A stretch of 13,522 nucleotides of DNA from Clostridia bacterium (GCA_017466005.1 JAFTUZ010000134.1:1-13522); one strand, 5' to 3'. Positions 6,491 to 13,396 are shown, numbered from the stretch's first letter. Numbers and translations: made by a program. The notes: a model not told the origin generated them from the sequence alone.

Positions 6491-7192
6491 ATGCTAATTT
6501 TATTATCTGGTGCATCAGGAACGGGAAAAAATACAATTATAAATTTCCTAATGAAAGATTTTGAAGAAATGAAAGGTAAGCAAATAGAAGATGTTAAGTA
6601 CATAATTTCTACTACTACAAGAAAAATGCGAGTGGAAGATAATGAGTGTGAAGGCAACCCTTATCACTTTATTTCTAAAGAAGAATTTGAAAAACAAATT
6701 GCAGAAGGTAAGTTTTTTGAATGGAATAAAGTTCACGGAGATTTACTTTACGGTGTGCCAAACGAAAGTGTTGAAATTGCCCAAAACAAAAACGTGGTTG
6801 TAATAAAAGATTTAGATGTGGAAGGTCATAGGGCATATAAAGAAAAACTTAAAGATAGTGGTATAGATGTTTTTTCTATTTTCCTTGCTTTGTCTAAAGA
6901 AGAATTAACTAAACGTTTAAAAGCACGTGGAGAAGATGATGAAAGCATTGCATTGCGTTTATCTAGATTAGAATACGAAAATAGTTTTGCAAAAGAATAC
7001 GACTTTATAGTTCAAAATACAAACTCTAAAATAACTTCAAGACTTATAGAGTATAAAGTTTTAGATATTATGAATAACTCAAAAGAAAGATTAGAAGATA
7101 AAGAACTTACACTAGATGATTTACCAAAAGAAGAACAAGAAGAAAATATAGATTCAAACAACTCAACACAAACTGAAGGAAAACAAATGTAA
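6491..7192 (+). CDS. Guanylate kinase-family protein
   Basis: This 233-residue protein follows the guanylate kinase pattern: P-loop GASGTGKNT at 7-15, the GMP-binding segment STTTRKMR at 40-47 (R44, R47), GNPYHF at 55-60 with Y58, the GKFFEW and HGDLLYGVP segments around 73-90, a DxxG-like DVEG at 109-112, and the lid arginines in KRLKARG (141-147). The reaction would be ATP plus GMP to ADP plus GDP. Two points differ from typical enzymes of about 200 residues: N14 replaces the small or hydroxyl residue after the P-loop lysine, and an acidic, low-complexity tail runs from about 200 to 233. The start has AAGGAG seven bases upstream. It could be the cell's main guanylate kinase or a second paralogue; the window does not decide. 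I leave the symbol blank for that reason. Confidence 0.8.
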   Translation: MLILLSGASGTGKNTIINFLMKDFEEMKGKQIEDVKYIISTTTRKMRVEDNECEGNPYHFISKEEFEKQIAEGKFFEWNKVHGDLLYGVPNESVEIAQNKNVVVIKDLDVEGHRAYKEKLKDSGIDVFSIFLALSKEELTKRLKARGEDDESIALRLSRLEYENSFAKEYDFIVQNTNSKITSRLIEYKVLDIMNNSKERLEDKELTLDDLPKEEQEENIDSNNSTQTEGKQM

Positions 7193-7196
7193 TAAC

Positions 7197-7221
7197 AACC
7201 CTTTATTGGGTTTTTATTTTT
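7197..7221 (+). terminator. Weak terminator-like hairpin after the guanylate kinase-family gene
   Basis: AACCC (7197-7201) pairs with GGGTT (7208-7212) around a 6-base loop, followed by TTTATTTTT. The 5-bp stem is short. It may attenuate rather than stop read-through into the ABC genes, which have no obvious promoter in the 51-base gap. Confidence 0.4.
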
Positions 7222-7243
7222 AAATTTTAATAAGGAAAATGTT

Positions 7244-7966
7244 ATGTCTGTTGTAATTTCAAATTTAACTAAAAGTTATAAAGATAATTGTGCTGTTAAT
7301 AACGTAAGTTTAACTATTAACGAGGGCAAATTATTTGCTTTGTTGGGTGTTAATGGAGCGGGTAAAACAACTTTAATAAAAATGCTTTGTGGATTAACTT
7401 TACCTACAAGCGGAACAGCAACAATTTTAGGTTATGACCTTATAAAAGATATAAACAAAATAAAAGAAATTTTAAATATCTCCCCACAAGAAAGTGCGGT
7501 TGCGCACAATTTAACAGTTAAAGAAAATTTGATGTTTATTGCAAGATTATATGGTTTTACAAAATTGCAAGCACAAGAAAAAGTGCAACAACAACTGGAA
7601 GAGTTAGAGTTAACAGAAGTTGCAAATAAAAAAGTAAAACTATTATCTGGTGGAATGCAACGTAGGGTTAGTATTGCAATGGCATTAATCACTAGCCCTA
7701 AAATATTATTTTTAGACGAGCCTAGTTTGGGGTTAGATGTTTTATCACGCAACAAACTTTGGCAGTACATAGAAAAACTAAAACAAAAAACTACTATTGT
7801 TTTAACTACTCATTATATGGAAGAAGTGGAAGCGCTTGCAGATAATGTTGCGGTAATAAATAAAGGCGAAATTATAGATACGGGCACCATAGATGAATTA
7901 AAAAAGAAGCATAATGTAAAAACATTAGAGCAAGCATTTATAAAAATAGTGGAGGGGGCAAAATGA
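7244..7966 (+). CDS. ABC transporter ATP-binding protein
   Basis: The 240-residue protein is a complete ABC ATPase: Walker A GVNGAGKTT at 35-43, Q-loop glutamine Q82, signature LSGGM at 134-138, Walker B ILFLDE at 154-159 with catalytic E159, and switch histidine H190 in TTHYMEE. The sequence style and the TTHYMEEVEALAD segment match the ABC-2/CcmA-like export subfamily (drug, antibiotic or polysaccharide exporters). It powers the permease encoded next, and the overlap of the two genes (ATGA) implies coupled translation and a fixed stoichiometry. The start has AAGGAA upstream. The substrate cannot be deduced. No histidine kinase or response regulator accompanies it here, so it lacks the usual context of bacteriocin-resistance exporters. 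Confidence 0.95.
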   Translation: MSVVISNLTKSYKDNCAVNNVSLTINEGKLFALLGVNGAGKTTLIKMLCGLTLPTSGTATILGYDLIKDINKIKEILNISPQESAVAHNLTVKENLMFIARLYGFTKLQAQEKVQQQLEELELTEVANKKVKLLSGGMQRRVSIAMALITSPKILFLDEPSLGLDVLSRNKLWQYIEKLKQKTTIVLTTHYMEEVEALADNVAVINKGEIIDTGTIDELKKKHNVKTLEQAFIKIVEGAK

Positions 7967-8718
7967 AAAGTTTAGTTTTAGCTAATAGAACTTTTAAAGA
8001 AATTGTTCGTGACCCATTAAGTGCAGTTTTTTGTGTTTTGTTTCCAGTAGTTTTGTTTTTACTTTTTGCTTTAATTGCAAATAGTTTTAATGGGGCAGAT
8101 TTACAGAACGATATTCCACAATTTATGGTTCAAAACCTTTGCCCAGCAATTTGCATATTTGCATTTTCTTTTGTGGCGTTATTTTCTGGAATGATTATAT
8201 CTAAAGACCGCACAACTTCTTTTCAATTAAGGTTAAATATAAGCCCAGTAAAATCATATCATTTAGTTTGCGGTTACACTTTGCCTTGCTTGTTAATAAC
8301 AGTGGTTCAAACAATATTGGTGTTTATTTTAAGTTTTATTTTTGGGTTGCAATTTAATGCAAATGTTTTATTAGCATTTGTTTTGTTAATACCATCTATG
8401 CTTTTATTTATTGCCTTTGGTTTAATGCTGGGGGCGGTGTTTAGCGATAAAGCGGTGGGTGGTGTTGCTAGTATAATAATAAACCTAGCAGTTTTGTTAA
8501 GTGGAATGTTTTTTCCGCTTCAAAATATGAGTGGGGCGATTAACACCATAGCTGAAATATTTCCTTTTAGGCACGGTATAATAGTTGTAAACTCGGCACT
8601 AACAGGAAGTTATGGCGATATCTGGCAATCATTACTTATTTTATGTGCTTACACAGTTGTGTTCTTTGCGTTGGCAATATTTTTATTTAATAAAAAGATG
8701 CGTAATAAAAACAATTAA
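7963..8718 (+). CDS. ABC-2 type transporter permease
   Basis: The 251-residue protein has six predicted membrane helices (about 20-40, 58-79, 103-128, 133-157, 164-186 and 221-242). It also has the amphipathic N-terminal RTFKEIVRDPLS segment that couples ABC-2 permeases to their ATPase. The SGMFFPL segment at 180-186 and the following loop with a re-entrant helix are characteristic of the ABC2_membrane family. It forms the membrane pore of the exporter with the preceding ATPase. GGAGGGG lies upstream of the ATG, inside the end of the ATPase gene. The family call is firm; what is exported is unknown. Confidence 0.93.
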   Translation: MKSLVLANRTFKEIVRDPLSAVFCVLFPVVLFLLFALIANSFNGADLQNDIPQFMVQNLCPAICIFAFSFVALFSGMIISKDRTTSFQLRLNISPVKSYHLVCGYTLPCLLITVVQTILVFILSFIFGLQFNANVLLAFVLLIPSMLLFIAFGLMLGAVFSDKAVGGVASIIINLAVLLSGMFFPLQNMSGAINTIAEIFPFRHGIIVVNSALTGSYGDIWQSLLILCAYTVVFFALAIFLFNKKMRNKNN

Positions 8719-8744
8719 AAACAGCACTATATGTGCTGTTTTTT
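8717..8744 (+). terminator. Intrinsic terminator of the ABC transporter operon
   Basis: AAAAACAGCAC (8717-8727) pairs perfectly with GTGCTGTTTTT (8733-8743) around a TATAT loop, with T's continuing. The left arm starts inside the permease stop codon. Confidence 0.9.
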
Positions 8745-8803
8745 GTTACTATCCGCCCAAAATTTGCAATTAACCGCTAAATTTTAGTATATAAATAATT
8801 TTT

Positions 8804-8837
8804 TAAATAAAAAATGAAGATATTTAATCTCCATTTT
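8804..8837 (-). terminator. Intrinsic terminator ending the zinc-ribbon/SPFH operon
   Basis: On the - strand AAAATGGAGAT (8837-8827) pairs with ATCTTCATTTT (8821-8811), with one G-T wobble and a 5-base loop, followed by a T-rich tract down to 8804. The stem includes the last codons of the final gene. Confidence 0.82.
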
Positions 8838-9240
8838 TATTTTTATTATTTCTGATAGCTTTTATACAATTTTTAATTCCAGTTATTACAACAAATATGC
8901 CAACAAATACAAAGATTAACGGAAATATACCAATAATGCCTAAACCAGATGAAAATACTATTACTGACATAAATATAGCAATTGCCGTAAAAAAGAAACC
9001 AAATATTACCATATAAATACTTGCCGCAATACCCATAACTTTGCCCACACTTTTAATACCGGTATTAATAGTGTTTACTATTTCTCGGTTATAGGTTACA
9101 AAGTCGTCTTCAATTTTAGTATTTTCTTGTTGTATTTGTGGTTCTGTTGTTTGAAAAGCTGTTCCACAATATTCGCAGTGTTCTTGATTTTTTTTCAGTT
9201 TAGCACCACAGTTAGGACATTGTAGTTTTTTAACTGCCAT
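8824..9240 (-). CDS. Zinc-ribbon membrane protein (paralogue B)
   Basis: The 138-residue product starts with a compact four-cysteine zinc ribbon, C8-P-N-C11 and C22-E-Y-C25. A polar linker follows (about 27-66), then two strongly hydrophobic stretches (about 68-95 and 98-121) and a basic tail. The ribbon is cytosolic if the protein has two helices in a hairpin. It is nearly identical in its first 26 residues to the product of the gene just upstream, but the rest differs, so the two share a duplicated module. The start has AAGGAAG upstream, overlapping the stop codon of the preceding gene 11 bases away. Such ribbons may bind structural zinc or mediate protein contacts. I do not recognise a named family beyond zinc-ribbon domain proteins. 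Confidence 0.8.
   Translation of the reverse strand: MAVKKLQCPNCGAKLKKNQEHCEYCGTAFQTTEPQIQQENTKIEDDFVTYNREIVNTINTGIKSVGKVMGIAASIYMVIFGFFFTAIAIFMSVIVFSSGLGIIGIFPLIFVFVGIFVVITGIKNCIKAIRNNKNKNGD
9163..9240 (-). repeat. Duplicated zinc-ribbon coding module, copy B
   Basis: The first 26 codons of this gene match those of the gene starting at 9614 at both DNA and protein level (KKLxCPNCGAKLKK then QEHCEYCGT). This indicates tandem duplication or module shuffling. Confidence 0.75.
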
Positions 9241-9251
9241 ACAACTTCCTT

Positions 9252-9614
9252 TTAATTGTCTTCATCTTTTTTCTTCATACAACTGGCACCAGCAATTATA
9301 AATATTATTCCAAAGAAAGGGGAAACAAATAGGAAAATCACTCCTAAAATAATTAAAACTGTTCCTGCTGTTTTACCACTTTTTTTGTTGCTTTTATAAT
9401 GTCTGGTTGTGTTGGTTGTTGTATAAGTTTCTGGTTTTACAACTTCTATATTAGTATTTACTTCTGTTTCAGTTTTTTGTACATCTGTACTATCTTTATC
9501 TTTTTGAGCATTTCCATAATCTATTAAAACATTAGTTCCACAATATTCGCAATGTTCTTGCTCTTTTTTTAACTTTGCCCCACAATTAGGGCAAACAAGT
9601 TTTTTAACTTTCAT
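9252..9614 (-). CDS. Zinc-ribbon membrane protein (paralogue A)
   Basis: This 120-residue protein begins with the same ribbon as its neighbour: C8-P-N-C11 and C22-E-Y-C25. A long, polar, threonine- and asparagine-rich linker (about 27-80) leads to a single hydrophobic stretch (about 83-111), which could span the membrane once or as a tight hairpin, and then to a charged end KKKDEDN. Its ATG overlaps the stop codon of the upstream gene by one base (TAATG), so translation is probably coupled; no strong ribosome binding site precedes it. The function is unknown. Its position in an operon with SPFH and YdjG-like proteins suggests it is an accessory subunit of the same membrane assembly. Confidence 0.78.
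   Translation of the reverse strand: MKVKKLVCPNCGAKLKKEQEHCEYCGTNVLIDYGNAQKDKDSTDVQKTETEVNTNIEVVKPETYTTTNTTRHYKSNKKSGKTAGTVLIILGVIFLFVSPFFGIIFIIAGASCMKKKDEDN
9537..9614 (-). repeat. Duplicated zinc-ribbon coding module, copy A
   Basis: This is the partner of the 9163-9240 module. Conservation ends sharply after the fourth cysteine (CGT), where the two proteins diverge into unrelated linkers. Confidence 0.75.
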
Positions 9615-10057
9615 TATTTATTTTGCTCGTTTTGCTTTTCTTCTTCAGCTTTGCGTTGGTGGTAGTTTTTGTAACCAACTTGTTGGTTGTCACCTTCGTC
9701 CCATTTTTTACCACCAGTAGCCAAAAGGGTGATAACTAAACCAGCTGCAAGAATTATTGCAATAATAGGAAGAACAATGTTTTCTGGAATAACAAGTGCA
9801 GAAACAAGTGCAACAAATGCAACAATAATTAAGCCTACACCAATCCATATTTTAAACTTTTTAATTGTAGTAATATTTTTTTGAAAAATACCTTGTAATA
9901 AAAACATTAAGCCCAAACCGCCAGCTGCCATAACGCAAGCCCAAGCAAGATTAAACCAACCAAAACTTTCTGGCATAAGTTCTGATAAAAGCCATAAAAC
10001 TGCTGCAGCAACAACTACAAGCGCGCCAAACAATTTAACAAATAAATTTTTGCTCAT
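9614..10057 (-). CDS. Four-helix membrane protein, unknown function
   Basis: The 147-residue product has four predicted membrane helices (about 8-28, 35-57, 70-89 and 95-112) and a hydrophilic, cytosolic-type tail of about 35 residues rich in K, E, Q and N. No catalytic or binding motif is visible. A short lysine-rich segment, TTIKKFKIW, lies between helices 2 and 3. The start is well supported by AAAGGAG upstream. It sits 19 bases after the preceding gene and overlaps the next by one base, so it belongs to the operon. I do not recognise the family; the size and four-helix plan resemble small membrane proteins of unknown function common in Firmicutes. Confidence 0.75.
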   Translation of the reverse strand: MSKNLFVKLFGALVVVAAAVLWLLSELMPESFGWFNLAWACVMAAGGLGLMFLLQGIFQKNITTIKKFKIWIGVGLIIVAFVALVSALVIPENIVLPIIAIILAAGLVITLLATGGKKWDEGDNQQVGYKNYHQRKAEEEKQNEQNK

Positions 10058-10076
10058 AATTTTTCTCCTTTATATA

Positions 10077-10496
10077 TTATCTTAAAATAATGTTGTGTGA
10101 TACTGATGAAATTTCATCGCCTTCAGTAATAACAATTGAAGAGAAGTGATTGTATTCTCTAACAACGCCACCAAGTCTGATGTTTACTTTATCGTTGTTT
10201 TCATCAGCCGAAAGTACTGTGTATTTACCAGGTAAAAGCTGACCTTCTTTACTGCATATATATTCTTTTCCACGTTCCAACATAATATCGCCTTTGTTAA
10301 GGCTAATTTTTACATTACCTTTCTCATCTACAACTTCGCCATTTCTTGTGTATCTTACACCATCTTTTATATATACGTCATCTACACGATTTCCTGCTGT
10401 TTTTCTTTTGTTTACAACTGCTGTAATAATCCAAGCAGCAGCAACTATAACCAACACAGCAGAAACGCATATAAGCGCAATTTCAGTCCACTCCAT
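10077..10496 (-). CDS. Single-pass membrane protein with a beta-rich domain, unknown function
   Basis: The 139-residue protein has one N-terminal membrane helix (about 5-28) followed by a basic KRK stop-transfer, so the remaining 110 residues are probably cytosolic. That domain alternates short hydrophobic strands with turns (NGEVVDEKGN, LLPGKYTVL, VNIRLGGVV), suggesting a small beta sandwich or barrel. No cysteines of a zinc ribbon are present, unlike its operon neighbours. The ribosome binding site is nearly ideal (AAGGAGG, five bases before ATG), which suggests strong expression. It follows the peptidase-like gene by 27 bases. I do not recognise the family; a membrane-anchored partner of the SPFH assembly is a guess from context. 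Confidence 0.75.
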   Translation of the reverse strand: MEWTEIALICVSAVLVIVAAAWIITAVVNKRKTAGNRVDDVYIKDGVRYTRNGEVVDEKGNVKISLNKGDIMLERGKEYICSKEGQLLPGKYTVLSADENNDKVNIRLGGVVREYNHFSSIVITEGDEISSVSHNIILR

Positions 10497-10523
10497 AAGG
10501 TTCCTCCTTAATGATATTTAATT

Positions 10524-11138
10524 TTACATTTGTGTTTGTTTTTTGTTATCATCTTGATTTTTAGTTTCAAGATATAAATTAGTTTCGGTAATTAAGTTTT
10601 CTAAATCAGGTTCTTTTTCGCCTGATAAAATTTCTAGTAGTTCTTCGTGTTTAAATTTTTCTCGCATATAACCAAGTAGGGTATAAGCCGAGTGATAACT
10701 TTTATCTAGTTTATGAAAATTATTTAATAAATCATTTGCATTGCATTCAATTTTTTCTAGCTGATAATATTTTTGATTAGCAAGTTGTGTAGCTATACCT
10801 TCCATACGGTAAGCGGGTAATGGCTTTTTGCTAATTTCAGCATGGCATATATGAACAAGTTCGTGAACTGCAACTTGCAATGTGTTTTCTAAATTAGCAT
10901 TTTTATGTGCTGTTTCGGTTTTGGTAAGTTCTATATTAAGCATATCTATTTTACCATTACCAGCCATAGCGCTTATCCATTTATCCCAAGTTCTACACGG
11001 AACATCTTTGCCTTGTTTTTTGAAAAATTCTGCTTGTTTTTTAAAAGAGTCATTAACAAATTTTTTAAACTCATCAATATCATCATATATTTTAATAGTT
11101 ACATTATCGGATAATTTTTCAATATTAAAAAATTGCAT
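10524..11138 (-). CDS. HExxH metallopeptidase-like protein (main part; probably the 3' part of a frameshifted gene)
   Basis: The 204-residue frame contains a zincin motif, H92-E-L-V-H96, in a hydrophobic helix (QVAVHELVHICHAE). E113 lies 17 residues downstream in AYRMEGIATQLANQ, the arrangement of gluzincins and of peptidase MA-like proteins. Zinc would be bound by H92, H96 and E113, with E93 as catalytic base. No signal peptide is visible, so the protein should be cytosolic. The tail from about 190 is polar and disordered. The ATG at 11138 has no good ribosome binding site. A 31-codon frame ending five bases upstream has a strong site, and a -1 shift at its A_AAA_AAG would join the two into 238 residues. 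Independent initiation by coupling remains possible. Cleavage substrates are unknown. Confidence 0.78.
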   Translation of the reverse strand: MQFFNIEKLSDNVTIKIYDDIDEFKKFVNDSFKKQAEFFKKQGKDVPCRTWDKWISAMAGNGKIDMLNIELTKTETAHKNANLENTLQVAVHELVHICHAEISKKPLPAYRMEGIATQLANQKYYQLEKIECNANDLLNNFHKLDKSYHSAYTLLGYMREKFKHEELLEILSGEKEPDLENLITETNLYLETKNQDDNKKQTQM

Positions 11139-11143
11139 TAGTT

Positions 11144-11239
11144 CTACTTTTTTTCTTCTAGTTTGAAAAACATAGCCTGTGCTAAATCATTATCTGATTC
11201 ATTAAAAAATATTTTAAAAGTATCGTTATTAAGTTTCAA
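11144..11239 (-). CDS. Small ORF, 31 codons, probably the N-terminal part of the metallopeptidase-like protein
   Basis: A TTG start at 11239 follows AAAGGAG (11254-11248) by 8 bases. This is the only strong ribosome binding site between the YdjG-like gene and the peptidase. The frame runs 31 codons to TAG at 11146-11144, encoding a charged peptide that begins MKLNND and ends FFKLEEKK. An in-frame TGA two codons upstream excludes a longer start. The last sense codons are GAA-AAA-AAG, so the frame ends on a slippery heptamer. A -1 slip continues as V-E-L and then the methionine at 11138. As a separate peptide it resembles nothing I know; as an N-terminus it makes sense. Confidence 0.6.
   Translation of the reverse strand: MKLNNDTFKIFFNESDNDLAQAMFFKLEEKK
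11147..11153 (-). promoter_or_regulatory. A_AAA_AAG slippery heptamer, candidate -1 frameshift site
   Basis: The heptamer lies in the correct phase of the 31-codon frame (A of GAA, then AAA, then AAG), immediately before its TAG. After a -1 slip the ribosome reads GTA GAA CTA ATG in frame with the metallopeptidase. A weak A/T stem (AATTTTT with AAAAATT) lies about a dozen bases downstream. The seven-A run could alternatively mark a real or sequencing indel. Confidence 0.5.
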
Positions 11240-11261
11240 TATTCAAACTCCTTTATGTTGG

Positions 11262-12350
11262 TTAATCTGCAAATAAAAAGTATAAAATACTAATTCCACC
11301 AATAACCAGCAATGTTAGTAAAACGGTAAAAAACACTTTCCAGCCAGAAACTGGGGTTTTACCACTAATTTTACCAGTATCACCATTTATATAAAAGTTG
11401 AATAGTTTGTTTTTATATTTGTAGTGACCAACATAAACAGGTACCAAAACGTATTTATATTGATTTTTTAAAAAAGCAATATTCATATTAACATAATCTT
11501 TAACATCGTAAGTGTATTTAGAAAGTATTTGTGCTTCTATTTTGTTTTTCATTATGTTTTGCCCATCATGCCAGCAAGCCTTTCCATCTTTGTTATATGT
11601 GCTTGCCGAATATCCGTGCAAAAATTCTGATTTATACAAAGGTGCGTTGTTGGTAGGGAAAGGTGCAATTTCGTTTAAATTTTTTGCAGGTATTGAAGAT
11701 GATGCTTGCACAATAATATCATCAAAAGTAGCAACGTGATTACCTTTTATATGAAAGTATTCAACACGTGTTTCGGTAACAGGTTTTCCATTTCGGTATG
11801 TTGTGTAGTAGTGGTTTTTTCCAAGCCTACCATTATAGTCGGTTTTTGTTTCACTATCAAAAGTAAATACAGGGTTATACACACCATACAAATTTTCCGA
11901 CCTAGCACTTTTTTTAAATTTTCTTGGGGCATAAAGTTTCTTTTTTGCCCATGCTTTTGCAATATTTTCTGCTTTTTCTTTATCTAGTTTAAACGGAACA
12001 ACACCATGTGGTTGTATTCCAGGTAATTCTTCCGTTTTAATTATGTTGTTAGTTCCACAAAAAGGGCATTGATGAGCCATTTCTTGCTTGCTAACAATTT
12101 CTTTTGCACCACAACTTTTACATTGATAAACATCTGCTTCGTTCCACACAACAGCATTGTGTAGTAAGTTTTGCAAATCTTGTTCATATACTTTTCTAGA
12201 ACTGTCTATTTCAAATGTACTTTCGCAGTACAAACATTTCATTTTTTGTTCGTTAGGGTCAAAAACTGCTTCTCCACCACAATTAGGACATTTATAAACC
12301 AAAGTGTCTAGTTTTTTATCTGTATAAATTTGTTCTTCTGTTTCTGCCAT
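11262..12350 (-). CDS. YdjG-like double zinc-ribbon membrane protein
   Basis: From the chosen start the product has 362 residues. Two zinc ribbons lie at the N-terminus: C21/C24 with C39/C42 (the first resembling TFIIB/replication-type ribbons) and C77/C80 with C95/C98. A beta-rich middle region of about 220 residues follows, with VPVYVGHYKYK near 303-312, and a single membrane helix sits close to the C-terminus (about 336-360). This order matches B. subtilis YdjG, a membrane partner of YdjI and PspA in envelope stress; that role is transferred by similarity, not shown here. The ATG at 12350 is preferred to one at 12371 because it overlaps the upstream stop by exactly one base (TAATG), indicating coupled translation. 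The ribbons would face the cytosol. Confidence 0.82.
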   Translation of the reverse strand: MAETEEQIYTDKKLDTLVYKCPNCGGEAVFDPNEQKMKCLYCESTFEIDSSRKVYEQDLQNLLHNAVVWNEADVYQCKSCGAKEIVSKQEMAHQCPFCGTNNIIKTEELPGIQPHGVVPFKLDKEKAENIAKAWAKKKLYAPRKFKKSARSENLYGVYNPVFTFDSETKTDYNGRLGKNHYYTTYRNGKPVTETRVEYFHIKGNHVATFDDIIVQASSSIPAKNLNEIAPFPTNNAPLYKSEFLHGYSASTYNKDGKACWHDGQNIMKNKIEAQILSKYTYDVKDYVNMNIAFLKNQYKYVLVPVYVGHYKYKNKLFNFYINGDTGKISGKTPVSGWKVFFTVLLTLLVIGGISILYFLFAD

Positions 12351-13366
12351 TATTTTATCTTTGTTCCACATTCTGGGCAGAACTTGGCATTAGCCTTAAC
12401 ATCAGTTCCGCAATTAGGGCATTTTGGTTTTAAACTTTGTCCACATTCTGGGCAGAATTTTGGGTTTCCAGAAAGCATTGCGCCACAACCAGAGCATTGT
12501 TTTTGTGGCTGGGTGTTAATGTTTTGTTGCATATTGTTAGAGAACATATTTCCCATACCCATTCCCATACCAAGGCCCATACCAGCACCCATTGTAGTAC
12601 CAGCAGCACCAGGGTTTTTTGCGGCTTCCTTCATGGCTTCCAATGTTTCCATTTGTGTATAAACATCCATATTGTTTCTCATCATTCCAAGGCTTGTGTT
12701 TTTGTCTAATGCTTTTTCAAGTTCTTCTGGAAGAGAGAAGCTTTCAAATACAAATTTAGTAAGTTTTAAACCTATGGTTTTAAATTCTTCTGCAACTTTA
12801 TCTTGAACTATTTTAGAAAGTTCTTGCAAGTTTGCTGCCATATCTAAAACAGGTATTTTACACTCACCAATAGCATCTGCAATTCCACTAACCACAAAAC
12901 TACGCAAATAGTCGGTTATTTGGCTAGTTTCAAAACTAGTGTTTGTTCCGCTAAGGTTTTGCATAAAAATATACGCGTCATCTACTTTAAACGAGTAGTT
13001 ACCAAAACCACGAATACGAACAGCACCATAATCTTTATCACGTACTAAAATAGGATTAACAGTTCCCCATTTTTGGTTGGTAAATTGTTTTGTGTTTACA
13101 AAATAAATGTCTGATTTAAATGGTGTTTCAAAACCATATTTCCACGACATAAGTTTTGTAAGCATAGGCATATTATTTGTGTCTAGTTTGTAATAACCAG
13201 GTAAAAACACATCTGCAAGGCGGCCTTTATCTACAAAAATAACATTTTGGCTTTCTCTTACAGTTAGCACCGAGCCTTTGTTTACATGGTCTTTAGTTAT
13301 TGGATATTTCCAAATAATCAAGTTACTGCTTGTGTCAGTCCATTCTATATTTTTTAAAATTCCCAT
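12350..13366 (-). CDS. YdjI-like SPFH-domain protein with two C-terminal zinc ribbons
   Basis: The 338-residue protein begins with an SPFH (band 7/virion-core-like) region, about 20-225, without an N-terminal membrane helix. A helical segment (about 212-250), a glycine- and methionine-rich linker (253-275) and two zinc ribbons follow: C291/C294 with C305/C308 and C316/C319 with C330/C333. This is the layout of B. subtilis YdjI, a cytosolic SPFH protein that binds membranes through the YdjG complex and helps localise a PspA paralogue. SPFH proteins form large ring-like scaffolds that organise membranes. It is the first gene after the promoter at 13397-13425, with GAAGGAGAA upstream of the ATG, and its stop overlaps the next start. 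The fold assignment is good; the stress role is inferred from the family. Confidence 0.85.
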   Translation of the reverse strand: MGILKNIEWTDTSSNLIIWKYPITKDHVNKGSVLTVRESQNVIFVDKGRLADVFLPGYYKLDTNNMPMLTKLMSWKYGFETPFKSDIYFVNTKQFTNQKWGTVNPILVRDKDYGAVRIRGFGNYSFKVDDAYIFMQNLSGTNTSFETSQITDYLRSFVVSGIADAIGECKIPVLDMAANLQELSKIVQDKVAEEFKTIGLKLTKFVFESFSLPEELEKALDKNTSLGMMRNNMDVYTQMETLEAMKEAAKNPGAAGTTMGAGMGLGMGMGMGNMFSNNMQQNINTQPQKQCSGCGAMLSGNPKFCPECGQSLKPKCPNCGTDVKANAKFCPECGTKIK

Positions 13367-13396
13367 TGTTTTCTCCTTCTTTGAATTTTCGGCTAA

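Noticed and set aside
7432..7770. 112-codon - strand frame inside the ABC ATPase gene
   Set aside because: It is antisense to highly conserved ATPase motifs and has neither a ribosome binding site nor a promoter.
9165..9614. CRISPR-like direct repeat
   Set aside because: There are only two copies, they are about 374 bases apart and both code for the same zinc ribbon in frame, so they are duplicated coding modules.
11706..11987. Antisense frames across the YdjG-like gene
   Set aside because: They are rich in Phe, Cys and Ile as expected from reversed Lys/Asn/Glu codons and have no initiation signal.
12351..12371. Start of the YdjG-like protein 7 codons upstream
   Set aside because: It lies inside the zinc-ribbon codons of the SPFH gene with no ribosome binding site; the next ATG overlaps the stop as TAATG, the usual coupled arrangement.
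12330..12709. Overlapping + strand frames with Pro-Ile and His-Thr repeats
   Set aside because: They are antisense to the Gly-Met linker and cysteine ribbons; the repeats are a shadow of that composition and no ribosome binding site precedes them.
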